From NCBI GenBank assembly GCA_007922305.1, contig ML677326.1, positions 52,083,637 through 52,147,636 on the forward strand: a stretch of DNA of 64,000 nucleotides, written 5' to 3'. Within the stretch, counting starts at the first letter, position 1; each line of letters starts with the position of its first letter. The notes under the pieces were generated by a model. It made no database searches. It was not told the origin of the DNA and was given only the letters and a program-made list of their open reading frames with translations. The position numbers were made by a program, and so were the translations under genes. Origin of the DNA: Dermatemys mawii (taxonomy: Eukaryota; Chordata; Testudines; Dermatemydidae). Positions 25,785-36,440 of the stretch are shown one piece after another.

Positions 25785-25960
25785 AGCTTTTGAAAAAAAA
25801 AAAGCAAAAATAATAACTATGTTAATTTACACTCAAAAAGAAACGACAGTAAAAAAAGAGTAAAAACAAAACAAAAAAAACCCTGCAGATCACTGGTGGG
25901 GGGGCGCTACGGTGTGTGCACATTGGGGTTCTGTGTATGTGTGTGTTTGAATTTTCATAT
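25785..25960. repeat. low-complexity A-rich, G and GT tracts
   Basis: There are A-rich runs at about 25793-25885, a G-run near 25898-25905, and a 'gtgtatgtgtgtgtttg' stretch near 25932-25950. No coding content. Confidence 0.7.
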
Positions 25961-26477
25961 CCTTTGGAAAATACTGTTGCTGAATATCAAGAGCTAAAGG
26001 GAAAGTAGGGAGATTTCAAACAAAACTGTAAACTCAAACAATCCCTTGTCTATTAAAATATTTTGTCCTTGTCTCTGTGGTAGGTCTCTCTTGTTTTTTA
26101 AGCTAGAATTTTAATGCTCTTCTGCACCACTCTTCTAAACACAACAAAAAGACTACTAAAATGTAGTGAAACACAGAGGTCAACCAGGTGAAAGACGAGG
26201 AGGGGGCAAAACAAACCTATAACAAATACAAACTAAATTAAGCAGAGGACATAAAGGTGCAAGAGTTTGGACTGGCTATTGAACTACTTCAGCTGAAACA
26301 GTTTAGTTAGATTTAAAATCTATTCAGAAACATCCCAAAATATTACTACTAGTCATTCTATGCTAGACTTTACGCCACCTTCTCCTGTTGGATGAGTGAG
26401 GATATAGTGCCATTGCTACTGGAATCACAAAGACATACTAATTTGTTATAATAGCTTGGTACCTTTCCTATCAACTA

Positions 26478-27392
26478 AGAACATAGAACAGCCATACTGG
26501 ATCAGATCAAAGGTCTACCTAGCCCAGAATCCTGCCTTCTTACAGTGCCCAATGCCACGTGCCCCAGAGGAATGAACAGAACAGGTAATCATCAAGTGAT
26601 CCATTCCCTGTCACCCATTATCAACTTCTGGCATCCCTGCCCATCCTAGCTAATAGCCATTGATGGACTTATCTTCCATGAATTTATCTAGTTCTTTTTT
26701 GAACCCTGTTATAATCTTGGCTTTCACAACATCCTCTGGCAAAGAGTTCCACAGCTTGACTGTGCGTTGTGTGGGGGGAAAAAAACAAACTTCCTTTTGT
26801 TTGTTTTAAACCTCTGCCAATCAATTTCATCTGATGGCCCCTAATTCTTGTTTTATAAGGAAGTGTTATTTACTTTCTCCATACCATTCATAATTTTATA
26901 GTCCTCTATCATATCCCCCTTTAGTTGTCTCTTTTCCAAGCTGAAAAGTCCCAATCTTATTAATCTCTCCTCATATGGAAGCCTTTTCATACCCCTAATA
27001 ATTTTTGTTGCCCTTTTCTGAACCTTTCCCTAATTCTAATACATTTTTCCTGAGATGGGGCAACCACATCTGCATGCAATATTCAGTATATGGGTGTACA
27101 ATGGATTTACAGCTATTATCTTTTATTTATCCCTTTCTTAATGATTCCTAACATTCTTTTTAGTTTTTTACCTGCTGCTACACATAGAATGGATATTTTC
27201 ACAGTACTATCCACAGTGACTCCAAGATTTCTTTCTTGAGCTGTATGAGCTAATTTAGACCCCAACATTTTATTTGTATAGCTGGGAATTTTTTTTCCAA
27301 TATGCATTACTTTGCATTTGTCTGCACTGAATTTCCTATGCCATTTTGGTGCCCACTCACCCAGTTTTGTGATATCCTTTTGTAACTGTTCA
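26478..27392 (-). mobile_element. CR1 LINE fragment, second subfamily
   Basis: The copy starts at its 3' end on + with 'aagaacatagaacagccatactggatcag', a different tail type from the 23-, 28- and 58-kb copies. It runs upstream through the ORF2 C-terminus. At 27116-27307 the minus strand still encodes the LGVTVD motif region of reverse transcriptase, with a partner KKLKRMLGIIKKGI. The rest is frameshifted. It is 5'-truncated near 27392. The 48.7-kb copy is of the same subfamily. Confidence 0.9.
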
Positions 27393-27394
27393 CT

Positions 27395-27580
27395 AGTTCA
27401 GGGCCAAATTCACTGATGGCATAACCGTGTGCAAATGAGTTGCAGCTGTGGCCCACCAACAATGCCCCAGGTCATTGGCAGGTCTGATTCCTAAAGAGAC
27501 ACAAAGACTATGCTCCATACTTGGATGGTTTAGAGCCAGACTGTGAACACTTTACTCTCTAAAGTCAATGGAACTTGGTG
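27395..27580. repeat. possible MITE-like segment
   Basis: The words 'cagggccaaattcactgatgg' and 'gagccagactgtgaacac...tcaatggaacttgg' look like the two ends of a small diverged palindromic element between two CR1 copies. Weak call. Confidence 0.25.
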
Positions 27581-27621
27581 TGTAAGGAGTTTATCTGGCT
27601 GTTAATTGTTAGTCATACATT

Positions 27622-28710
27622 GTGATGGCAAAGTTTTTTTTGAACAAAGGATGGCAAGGTTTTTTTGATACGGTCTCCTATAGTATTCTTGCCAGCAAGT
27701 TAAAGAAGAATGGGCTGGATAAATGGACCATAAGGTGGATAGAAAGCTGGCTGGATTGTTGGGCTCAACAGGTCGTGATCAATGGCTTCATGTCTAGTTG
27801 GCAGCCAGTATCAAGCAGAGTGCCCCAAGGGTCAGTCCTGGGGCTGGTTTTAGTCAATAGCTTTATCAATGACCTGGAGAATGTCGTGGACTGCACCCTC
27901 AGCAAGTTTGCAGATGACACTAAACTGGGAGGAGTGGTAGATATGCTGGAGGGTAGGGATAGGATACAGAGGGACCTAGACAAATTAGAGGATTGGGCCA
28001 AAAGAAATTTGATAACGTTCAACAAGGATAAGTGCAGAGTCCTGCACTTGGGATGGAATAATCCCATGCACTGCTACAGACTAGGGACTGAATGGCTAGG
28101 CAGCAGTTCTGCAGAAAAGGAGCTAGGGGTTACAGTGGATGAGAAGCTGGATACGAGTCAACAGTGTGCCCTTGTTGCCAAGAAGGCTAATGGCATATTG
28201 GGCTGTATAAGAAGGGGCATTGCCAGCAGATCGAGGGACGTGGTTGTTCCACTCTATTCAACATTGGTATGGCCTTACCTGGAGTACTGTGTCCAGTTAT
28301 GGGGCCCACACTACAAGAAGGATGTGGAAAAATTGGAAAGAGTCCAGAGAAGGGCAACAAAAATGATTAGAGGCCTGGAGCACATGACTTTCAAGGAGAG
28401 GCTGAGAGAACTGGGATTGTTTAATCTACAGGAGAGAAGACTGAGGGGAGATTTGATAGCTGCTTTCAGCTACCTGAAAGGGCGTTCCAAAGAGGATGGA
28501 TCTAGACTGTTCTCAGTGGTACCAGAAGACAGAACAAGGAGTGATGGTCTCAAGTTGCAGTGGGGAAGGTTTAGGTTAGATATTAGGAAAAACTTTTTCA
28601 GTAGGAGGGTGGTAAAGCATTGGAATGGGTTACCTAGGGAGGTGGTAGAATCTCCTTCCCTAGAGGTTTTTGAGGTCAGGCTTGACAAAGCCCTGGCTTG
28701 GATGATTTAG
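27622..28710 (+). pseudogene. CR1 ORF2 reverse transcriptase, C-terminal fragment (open frame)
   Basis: The 362-codon open frame encodes the second half of a CR1 reverse transcriptase, the enzyme that copies LINE RNA at the target site. Visible motifs: FFDTVSY, the end of the KAFDTVSH-like block, at about residues 14-20; VPQGSVLG at 67-74; catalytic FADDTKLGG at 96-104; [10 protein letters not shown] near 167; and the conserved C-terminal stretch ending KALAWMI. The block carrying the first catalytic Asp is missing because of the 5' truncation. The first 8-9 residues come from flanking and duplicated junction sequence, so the ATG is accidental. It is intact but not functional, probably from a recent insertion. 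Confidence 0.92.
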
Positions 28711-28797
28711 TTGGGGATTGGTCCTGCTTTGAGCGGGGGGTTGGACTAGATGACTTCCTGAGGTCCCTCGCAACCTTGATATTCTATGATTCTAAAA
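27646..28797 (+). mobile_element. CR1 LINE, 5'-truncated, best preserved in the window
   Basis: This is the youngest-looking CR1 here. It is truncated inside the reverse transcriptase domain, retains an open frame to the normal ORF2 stop (28708-28710), and has a complete 3' UTR with 'ggttggactagatgac', ending in the ATTCTATGATTCTA-type tail near 28795. No target duplication is seen, as is usual for CR1. A 19-20-base word starting gatggcaa is duplicated at the 5' junction (27624-27643 and 27650-27668). Upstream endonuclease and ORF1 are absent, so it cannot move by itself. Confidence 0.95.
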
Positions 28798-30585
28798 ATG
28801 CATGGCCCGCTAAAATACTTTCATAGAATTAATTGATTTGATTTTGAGAAGAAAATCTGATATGTGATACTAATGAAAAGGTTCAATTTCAAAATGTATT
28901 TTCTACTCTATAGTGGTAAGTGTTTGTTCAGAAACATTTCTGTCACCTTATTACCCACCCCAGAGCTATCTGCTAACATGAGCACTGAGATGGAATAGCC
29001 GTTATGATCTGATAGTGTTCTGAGTGCTCTCATTTTAAATATTAAAACAGTTTCAGGCTTTATTATTCTGTATTAAGGATTATTAAAATTGTCATTTCCT
29101 TTTCCATTTGTAGTAGACTCATAGGAAAGCAGCATCTTCTGTTTCCATCATCAACCCTTGTTATCAAGTCTCCTTCTTTCTAGTCCCCTACATATCACAG
29201 ATGTCCTGGTTGCACTCATGGAGAGGAGTAAAAGAATTTTACTATCGTTCTGCAAATTTGAGTAATTTGCTGCAGGCCTTTTCAGGACTCCTCAGTATGT
29301 ACCCAGAGGTGTATGAGTTCTGCCTACTCCCCTCCTATCCTGGGGATAATGCCTGCTGTGCAGTCCCTGAACTTCTCCAGAACCTGTAGCTGAAATCTGG
29401 ATAGCCCCAGCAAGGCTGTACAGGGATTGGGGAATTATCACCCAGTCTTTACTCCTCTACAGCGTTATGTTAAAGCTAATCACACTCATGTGCTTAATAC
29501 TGTCTACATGAAATTTACTAGATTTACAGGGATCCTTCACATCTCTGGAAGACTGAGAGCCTGGGGGAGCCTGCACGCGTCACAGAGACAGTCCCAGTTC
29601 TAAATAGGCTAGTTTGAAAGTGGCTATTGGCTACCAGCTGAGAAAGGAGCAATAGCATTAATAAATATATTTTTTTCAGATTATTTGTTGTTAAATTATT
29701 TATTTGGTCCTAGATTCTCTTTACACTAAAGTCCCATTACATCACTCTGGCAATATAAAGGGACCTCAAATGGGCATAAATTGTGTTTATTTTTGAGGCT
29801 TTTTTACATTGCCAGAGTGGCCTAAGGGAGGGGGCACTAAGTTTAAGTGAAAATAAAGCCCTATGTCTTTTTGTTATTCACCATCACTATTCATTATTTG
29901 TGTGATGTGATTTGTCACCTAAGGCACTGTTTCTCCTCCCTGAATGCAGAATTAGAACATTTTAAACAGGAGAGAAGCAAAGGTGCACAGTTAATAAGGC
30001 ATGTCTGGATTGTCACTCACTGTACACTAGAGGTAGGAATGGCACATTATATCTAAATCCACAGAGGCATAACTGTGTAGCCATTGTGAAAACGGAGAGA
30101 CTGAGATAGAGAGATACTGTGTTGCAAGAGCAGGCACAGAGGCAGCAAACAGAATGAACGCGTGATCTGAAATGGCTGCACAGAAGCCTCTATTGCCTGC
30201 TCTGTGCTTCTTCCTACTGCTGGTGGCCACAGGAACCATGTGGATACAGCCCTGTAATCCACCTATGTAGGGTTAATCTCAATTAAATCAATATTCTCTG
30301 CTTCATGCTTCTTCCTTGTGTATTCTATGTACTGTCATGTCAGAAGTCTTGTGGTGCAGTTAGGAATACTGCAGCCTGCAAGAATTTGAGTATGTCAGTC
30401 AAACAACATAAGTGTATGTGTGATATTATTTATAGGGCTTAGCCCCTTTGGTTCCTAATGGCCAACTGTCCCTAAACACCAGACTACATTGCCATGTGTC
30501 ATTGGATCAAAAATGGGTTCAAATAACTAAAGGAAACAGGGAATAAAACACCAAATGCAGTGGTAAGTACTATCCTGGTGAATGT
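28798..30585. other. unassigned non-coding DNA
   Basis: No gene seen. It contains the MITE at 29704-29870. Short ORFs at 29201-29389 and 29847-30262 lack recognisable features. Confidence 0.5.
29704..29870. repeat. MITE-like element with inverted arms
   Basis: 'cactctggcaatataaagg' at about 29742-29761 is mirrored by 'cattgccagagtgg' at about 29808-29821. The outer words 'ctttacactaaagtccc' and 'gcactaagtttaagtgaa' may be the decayed ends. Non-coding. Confidence 0.5.
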
Positions 30586-30589
30586 TGCC

Positions 30590-30762
30590 TACTTCTGTTG
30601 TGGTGGATTCTCCTTCACTGACAATTTTAAAATCTAGATTGTATTTTTTTTGTAAGTAACCTGCCTTAGAAATTATTTTAGGGACGCACAGCGTCACACA
30701 GGAAGTCAGACTAGTTTATCACAATGGTCCCTTCTGTCCTTGAAATCTATGAATCTATTACA
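30590..30762 (+). mobile_element. CR1-like LINE 3' end
   Basis: The plus strand ends with 'agactagtttatcacaatggtcccttctg' followed by 'ctatgaatctatt', the 3' end of a CR1/L3-like subfamily. Upstream homology fades near 30590. The copy near 42.0 kb is the same tail type in the opposite orientation. Confidence 0.75.
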
Positions 30763-31562
30763 GACTATTGGGTGGAGCTGTCTCTTTTTTAACCCTGGCA
30801 CTATCTGTATAGCTCGTTATGTCTACAAAGTAGTGAGTTGAACCTAATTGTAAAGAACTTTTGAATGAATAATTATTCATGATAAAATGTATGAAATATT
30901 TGGGATTCACAAACAATTCCATCAATAACCAGCAACTGTCAGAACATTTCTGAATAAGGAATATGATCCCATGAATCAGAGTGAATTCAGCTTAGCCAAT
31001 TACCTCTTTACTATTTGATAAGATGTGCTGACCATTATTATAAGGAAACTATTTTTATTTTCCCTCTTATTGGACTCAGATCCATAAAGTAGAAGCTTAC
31101 AAAACTGTAAAGAAGATGCTTAAACAAACCTTCATCACCAATTTTAGCAAAACCATTTTACAAGATACAATGCATCTAATATTTTGTGAAAAATAAAGAT
31201 TATAAAGACTTCCAACAAAAATGGATTAGCAAATACTCCAGCTATTGAATCTCTTTTTTGTTGTTGTTGTTTAAAGAAAGCCAATTTGGGAATTAATAGT
31301 ACACAAAGGGCCTGAAACTTTATCAATAGCTGAAGAAGCTATACTTGAGATAGTTTTCACTGATTCAATATAGCTGTTTTATAGGTTTATATAAGAATTT
31401 CATGTTATAATGACATAGTGGACAGCTTTGTTGGTTGGCACAAATTACATCACTGGAAAGCACATGGGTTGTGATGGTGTTGGAGGCAATCATTGGTTGT
31501 GTCTCTGCCTAAATCCCATGTTACTAATGGCTTCTTTACAGCAGACACTTAGGAATATTAAT
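30763..31562. other. unassigned AT-rich DNA
   Basis: No gene or repeat recognised. Confidence 0.5.
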
Positions 31563-31766
31563 CCCAATTAACTAAGAGTGTGAAATTAAATTGAGTTAAT
31601 TAAACTACATTAAAAGCCTATGTACACACTTTCATTCAGGATAAAAATGGCTACAGTGAATTAAACTAAGAATTAAGACCACTTTAGCTCTCTACAAGAG
31701 TGTCCACACAGGAGTTTTATTCAATCTAAATAAACCACTGTACATTCACACCTTTAGTTAATGCAG
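31563..31766. repeat. MITE-like element with about 20-bp inverted ends
   Basis: 'aattaactaagagtgtgaa' near 31566-31584 matches the reverse complement of 31744-31764 with a few mismatches. The inner words 'tatgtacacactttca' and 'agtgtccacacagg' add a second inverted pair. Target duplication not clear. Confidence 0.5.
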
Positions 31767-32415
31767 ATGGTTTTTCTCAGTGTTCCCAGAGAAACAAGCC
31801 CTTACTTTGCAAGTGAATATTTCAAGACTTTTCTTTGAAGATAATCAATACATTTCTAGAAAATATCAACTCTAATGTATTATAATATTCCAAATAAGGA
31901 TGTGTCATAAGCACTTCTATATATGGCTAGTTCAATGAGAGGATAACAAGAAGTTGCCTAACTCAGCAAAATCTGTGGCAGAACAAGTTATTTAGTGACC
32001 ATTGTGAATGAGTGATTTTGGATTAGAAAGGGTGGGAATGTACAGATTATTTAAAGCAGCATATAACTTCTGTAGCCATATACCAGCCTATTGGTACAGT
32101 AATGATTAAACATAGGCATTTTGGTAAGCCAAATATCCAATGCTAGCTTTCTTCCAAATAATTCGTAGTTTCTTATCTCTCCACCCTTGATATCTCCAAT
32201 CATTAAAATAAGTGATACAGTATCACTGGCACCCAGGCAGCAATCCAGTACTGATCTAAAAGCAAATGACAAAACATCTCTAAAACAAGAGTTGGTGTTC
32301 CTATTAGTGTCCACTGTACATACTCTTTAGAGCCTTAACAGTGCATTGTTTATTCAGGCAAAGCCATTTTCTCATTTATATTAAGGTCTTTTTCTGCCAT
32401 TGTTGCATTGTAAAA
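31767..32415. other. unassigned DNA
   Basis: No gene seen. The minus ORF at 32051-32314 has no recognisable domain. Confidence 0.5.
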
Positions 32416-33431
32416 GGCCTGTGTAGTGGGGCGCCTGCCCCACTCCAGGAAAAAGGGCTTGTCATAAGTATGAAGTAGCCTAGAATTAGTGTTTACCTGT
32501 AAAGAGTTAAGCTAAAGGTAACCTGAGAGGTGGACAACTGACCAATGAGGAATTCTTCAGGAGACAAAGGATTTTAAGTTTCAGTTTCTCTCTGGTTCTC
32601 TCTCTGTTCACCTCGGCTATGGTGTCAGCGGTGGGATCATGTCAGGATTGCCTCCCCACTCTGAACTATAGGGTACAGATGTGGGGACGCGCATGGAAAA
32701 ATAAAAGAACTAACCCCCCCAAGGTTATTTTACCAGCTTGGGTTAAAATGTTTTTCCCCAGAACACAACTTCTTCTGTGTCTGGACTTAGTAGCTGCCAC
32801 CACCAAACTAGGTCTAGGGTAGTTTGGGACCCTTCTTTCCCTTTCCACTAACTCCCATAACTTCTTCCTTCCCTGGAAAGCTTGAGAGAATAAAAAAACC
32901 AAACCTCGCCTGATCCTGCGAGACGTGCCTGATCCAAAACAAGGCTCTTACATAATGGAAAACAGGCAGTCAACTTCTTAAAAGAAAGATTTTAATAAAA
33001 GAAAGGAAGAAAGGAATAAATCTCTTATAACCATCAATAGAACAGCATCTACCATAACCAACAAAAGGATTCAGAAACCAAACCTCTCCCCCAAGGCAAC
33101 TTTCTCCCACTGTTGATATCTCTGCTGAAGCTTACAATATCAAGAAGCACCCAGCCAACACTCACCACTGAGAACCCTCCAAGTGCTAAAAAGAAAGTAA
33201 ACTTACTGACTACAATACTTGATAGAAACTTATAGTTACAGTGAAAAACATAGCTGTGTTCATCCCATAGCCGAGGTGAACAGAGAGACAGCCAGAGAGG
33301 AACTGAAACTTAAAATACTTTGTCTCCTGAGGAATTCCTCATTGGTCAGTTGTCCACCTCTCAGGTTACCTTTAGCTTAACCCTTTGGCCTGTGTAGTGA
33401 GGCGCCTGCCCCACTCCAGGAAAAAGGGCTT
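32416..33431. repeat. 45-bp direct repeats flanking a composite LTR insertion
   Basis: A 45-base word beginning 'ggcctgtgtagtg' occurs at 32416-32460 and 33387-33431 with one mismatch. It contains 6 bases of flank plus the first 39 bases of the LTR that continues to 34062. The 926 bases between the copies are a different LTR family arranged as a palindrome. The repeat is long for an ordinary target duplication. Confidence 0.9.
32461..33386. mobile_element. palindromic LTR composite (118-bp inverted arms)
   Basis: The left part (32461-32622, starting 'gtcataagta', preceded by a shared t) is the start of an LTR on +. From 32640 ('tgtcagg' on +, i.e. an LTR end) to 33386 the same LTR lies on the minus strand with its first 45 or so bases missing. 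The shared arms, 32505-32622 and 33267-33384, are inverted copies of about 118 bases at roughly 94% identity. No coding region. It looks like a rearranged or reverse-transcription-derived LTR fragment. Confidence 0.8.
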
Positions 33432-34062
33432 AAAACAGCCCAGTAGAGGGCTGCAACAGAAGGCAGCTGAAGGCAGAGCAGCCACAGCTGTGGCTGGGTC
33501 AATCAGGGCCCAGAGTTTGGTGGGAGAGTGTCTCCTCTGTCTGTAGAGGCAGATAGGCCTGGCTGCTGGGCGCTTGAGCAGGGTACCTAGAGTGGTGCAG
33601 GGCTGGGGCAAGGCAAGAGGAGCTGGGGGAAGCTTTGGCCTGGAAACCCCCAGGCTGCAGAGCCTAGGAGAGGGCCCAACAAAGTGTACTGGAGTTGCAG
33701 GGGGCGGTCCATGGCTCTAGAGGCAGAAGCAGCAGGCCAAACCCTCCTTTCTAATAATGAATGGCAATGATACTGCAGTCTGCCCCAGAGAATGGAGGCA
33801 AGTGGCGACTGGCAGTTGCTTAGACTGTGGCAAGGTGGGGATAGTGGGTGAGGGTTCCTGAGGAAGGTGGGGACCCAGAGCTAGATTGTGGGGTTACTGC
33901 AGGGGTGCAGCACCCCAGGGAAAAGGGAACCAGGGTCCAGGGAGGGACACGGGGCCAGCGGCAAGCGGGACTACAGCTGGCAGAGGGTGCTCCGGAGCTG
34001 GAAGATGAGCTAATTCCCGGACAACCAGCAGGAGGCGCCACAGGAGTTGCTGCCCTGCTACA
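33393..34062 (+). mobile_element. solo LTR-like element (family shared with 53.4 and 54.3 kb)
   Basis: The GC-rich block starts 'tgtagtgaggcgcc' and ends 'ccctgctaca'. Its last 60 bases ('gagctaattccc...ccagcaggaggcgcca') closely match the ends of the blocks at 53437-54251 (+) and 54319-54620 (-), which defines a family. The flanks 'gcctg' (33388-33392) and 'ccctg' (34063-34067) match at 4 of 5 bases, a possible target duplication. Short ORFs inside, on both strands, reflect GC content. The start is duplicated at 32416-32460. Confidence 0.75.
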
Positions 34063-34069
34063 CCCTGAC

Positions 34070-36250
34070 AGTGAATGTAAATGTACATTAGGCCCTCTGT
34101 AAGGCCCACATTCCCAGAGTGGTATAAAGGGCCTTTGTGAAAATGTGAACTGGACTCACTGTGTGTTGTTCATTTGTACACTCAGGTCCAGACCTAGACT
34201 GGGGCACCTAAGTCTCATCTTTAGGCTTCACTGTAATCCAGAAAACTCCCACTAAGCTGCCACCTAATCCTGTAGGTTTCTGAACTCATTGAGCATATGC
34301 ATTGCTGCTTCCTTTTAGGTGTCGGGACACCCTGAGGCCCACTTCGTAAAATATTAAAAAATAAAGCCTGAACGAAAAATAAAAGCTCTCCAGAGTGGGA
34401 CTGATTTATTCAAACCCTCTCACCCAGTCCTGCCAGAATGATAAACATTTATCCCAGTGAGGTGAAGGACATGTCTTGCCACTCATGATGTCAGCGGTTG
34501 GATTATATGCAGTTAAACTAACCCCAGGGCAAGATAGCTCATTCTTGAGAATGGATGGCAGTGTAAGAGAGATGATGCAGGCCAGAGTGGCACAACAAGA
34601 GGCTACCAGAGTCCAGAAGGCAGCTCAGCAGCCTTAGGCCACAAAGGGACTCGGGGAATCAAGGTGACAAGGCCATGGGATGAGACACAAATAACCCAAA
34701 GAATAGGGAGATATCCAGACTGTGTATAGATGTTCTGCTTGAGGTGAACTAGGGCATATAGCAGCTCAGTGTCCTAACATAGAGGAGACCAGGCAGTACA
34801 GTCTAGGTGAATTTGAAGACTTATATGGCTTAATCAACCTGGTGGGACTTGTTAAGACCCCACATAGATACATGTGAATGAATGAATAGTATACTGAATG
34901 ATATAAAGATCATTGCCTTAGTAGATTCACAGGAAATTGGTGGGGTGAAATCAGCTGTCTCAAACCAAACATGGAAATAATTTGTGAACATAGGGCAGTT
35001 AATTACTACCCAGCCATTCTTGTACAAATTGAAGTCCAGAAAAATACAACCAGGTGACAGCTGGAGTGGTCCCTGAACTCCCATATCTGGTACTCGTAGG
35101 ACAAGACTTCCCAGGGTTTGGAAATCTACTCATTGTGGAAGGGTCAGAGGAATCCAATAACCCCAAGATCAATACTATGCACCCAAGCAACTAGCCCTCT
35201 TCTCATTTTTCTCTGAGTTAGCTCAGTACTTATTTTCTGCAACTAGAAAGTCCCAGAAGACTAGATGTAGGCAGACAAAGGATTGGGACCTAAGTCTTCA
35301 CCCAGAATCAAAAGATGGTATTTGTGGGTAAACGGTCTCATCCAGCAAGCACAGTTGCAAGTTTGCTAGTTGATGAATCTAAGCCCAATCCTGCAGGCGA
35401 AATGGAAATAGGTCCCCTTGAGTTTGGACAGGTTGGTCTCTTGCATGTGATTTTAGAATATTAGAAAAGAAGTTGAGCTGAATGGGATCATGGTAGAGGA
35501 GGAAAACCAAAGGTCCATGGCTGTATTTCATGGATTAAAAGTGGTCTATTGTATAGGATAGTCTAACTATAGGAGGAAAAACTGGAACAGCTTGTAGTAT
35601 CTTGAAGACATTGAAGAGCAGTATTAGACCTAGCCCAAAGACTTTTGTTCAGGGTACACTTAGGAGTAGATAAAACCCTAAATAGAATCCTACAAAGGAT
35701 TTTGTTTGTTTGTTTGTTTTTGGCCAGGAGTGTGTATGGAGGACCAGTGCTGCTGCGGCTCATGCCAAGAATGCCAAGTTCAAGGCCCATGACCTCACTT
35801 AAGGACCCCCTAGTAGCCCTATTGATTATTGAAGTCCCGTTCAAGAGGATAGCAAGAGGACTTGGTAGGCTCACTTGAGAAGTCAGCATGAGTTCAATGT
35901 GTACTCTTGGTTGTGAAATATGCTACCCAGTACCCAGAGGCCATACCCTTGAGAAACATGATGTGCAAGGTGACAGCAGAGGAGTTAATCCAAATCTTCT
36001 CTAGGGTAGGAATACCTAGGGTAGGAGACTGACAGATCAAGAACCCTTCACCCCCCACTTGTGTCATAATTGATGAAGGACCTGTGTGTGATGCACCAAA
36101 TATGGTCCCTGCAAACCTCAGTCTGCCATCTTCAGACTGATGGGCCTTGATGAATGCTATAACAGAATGTTGAAGCGCACATACAGAAAGTAGTAAGTCA
36201 AGGTGGGAAAAATTCAGTTAGTTTACCAGAGGGAGAATACTGATATTGGT
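34070..36250. other. unassigned DNA of higher complexity
   Basis: No gene recognised. A T/G run ('tttgtttgtttgttt') lies near 35702-35719. ORFs at 34830-35190 and 35563-35889 overlap on opposite strands or frames and carry no domain; much of this may be old retroelement sequence. Confidence 0.4.
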
Positions 36251-36254
36251 GAGG

Positions 36255-36440
36255 TGAAGGAGGTGCTTTGCCACCCGAGTTTAGGCATCACCCTGCTTAG
36301 CATGCTGACTTCTGTGGATCACAGTCTAAGGTGCCTATCTGTTCCCAGTCATTGTACAGGGAGTGTAGGTGTCAAACTCAAGCTTTGTGAATCACAGTGT
36401 TGTCCCTATGCTTTTTTAGGAGCCTAAAAGTTAGGCATTA
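36255..36440. repeat. MITE-like segment ('aggtgcct' / 'taggcat' words)
   Basis: 'gtttaggcatcaccctgc' and 'taaggtgcctatctg' with 'ttaggagcctaaaagttaggcat' resemble the ends and centre of a small palindromic element also seen near 57.75 kb. Boundaries are approximate. Confidence 0.35.

Noticed and set aside
33820..34109. overlapping ORFs on both strands near 33.9 kb
   Set aside because: They lie in a GC-rich LTR whose composition gives open frames on both strands; no protein family recognised.
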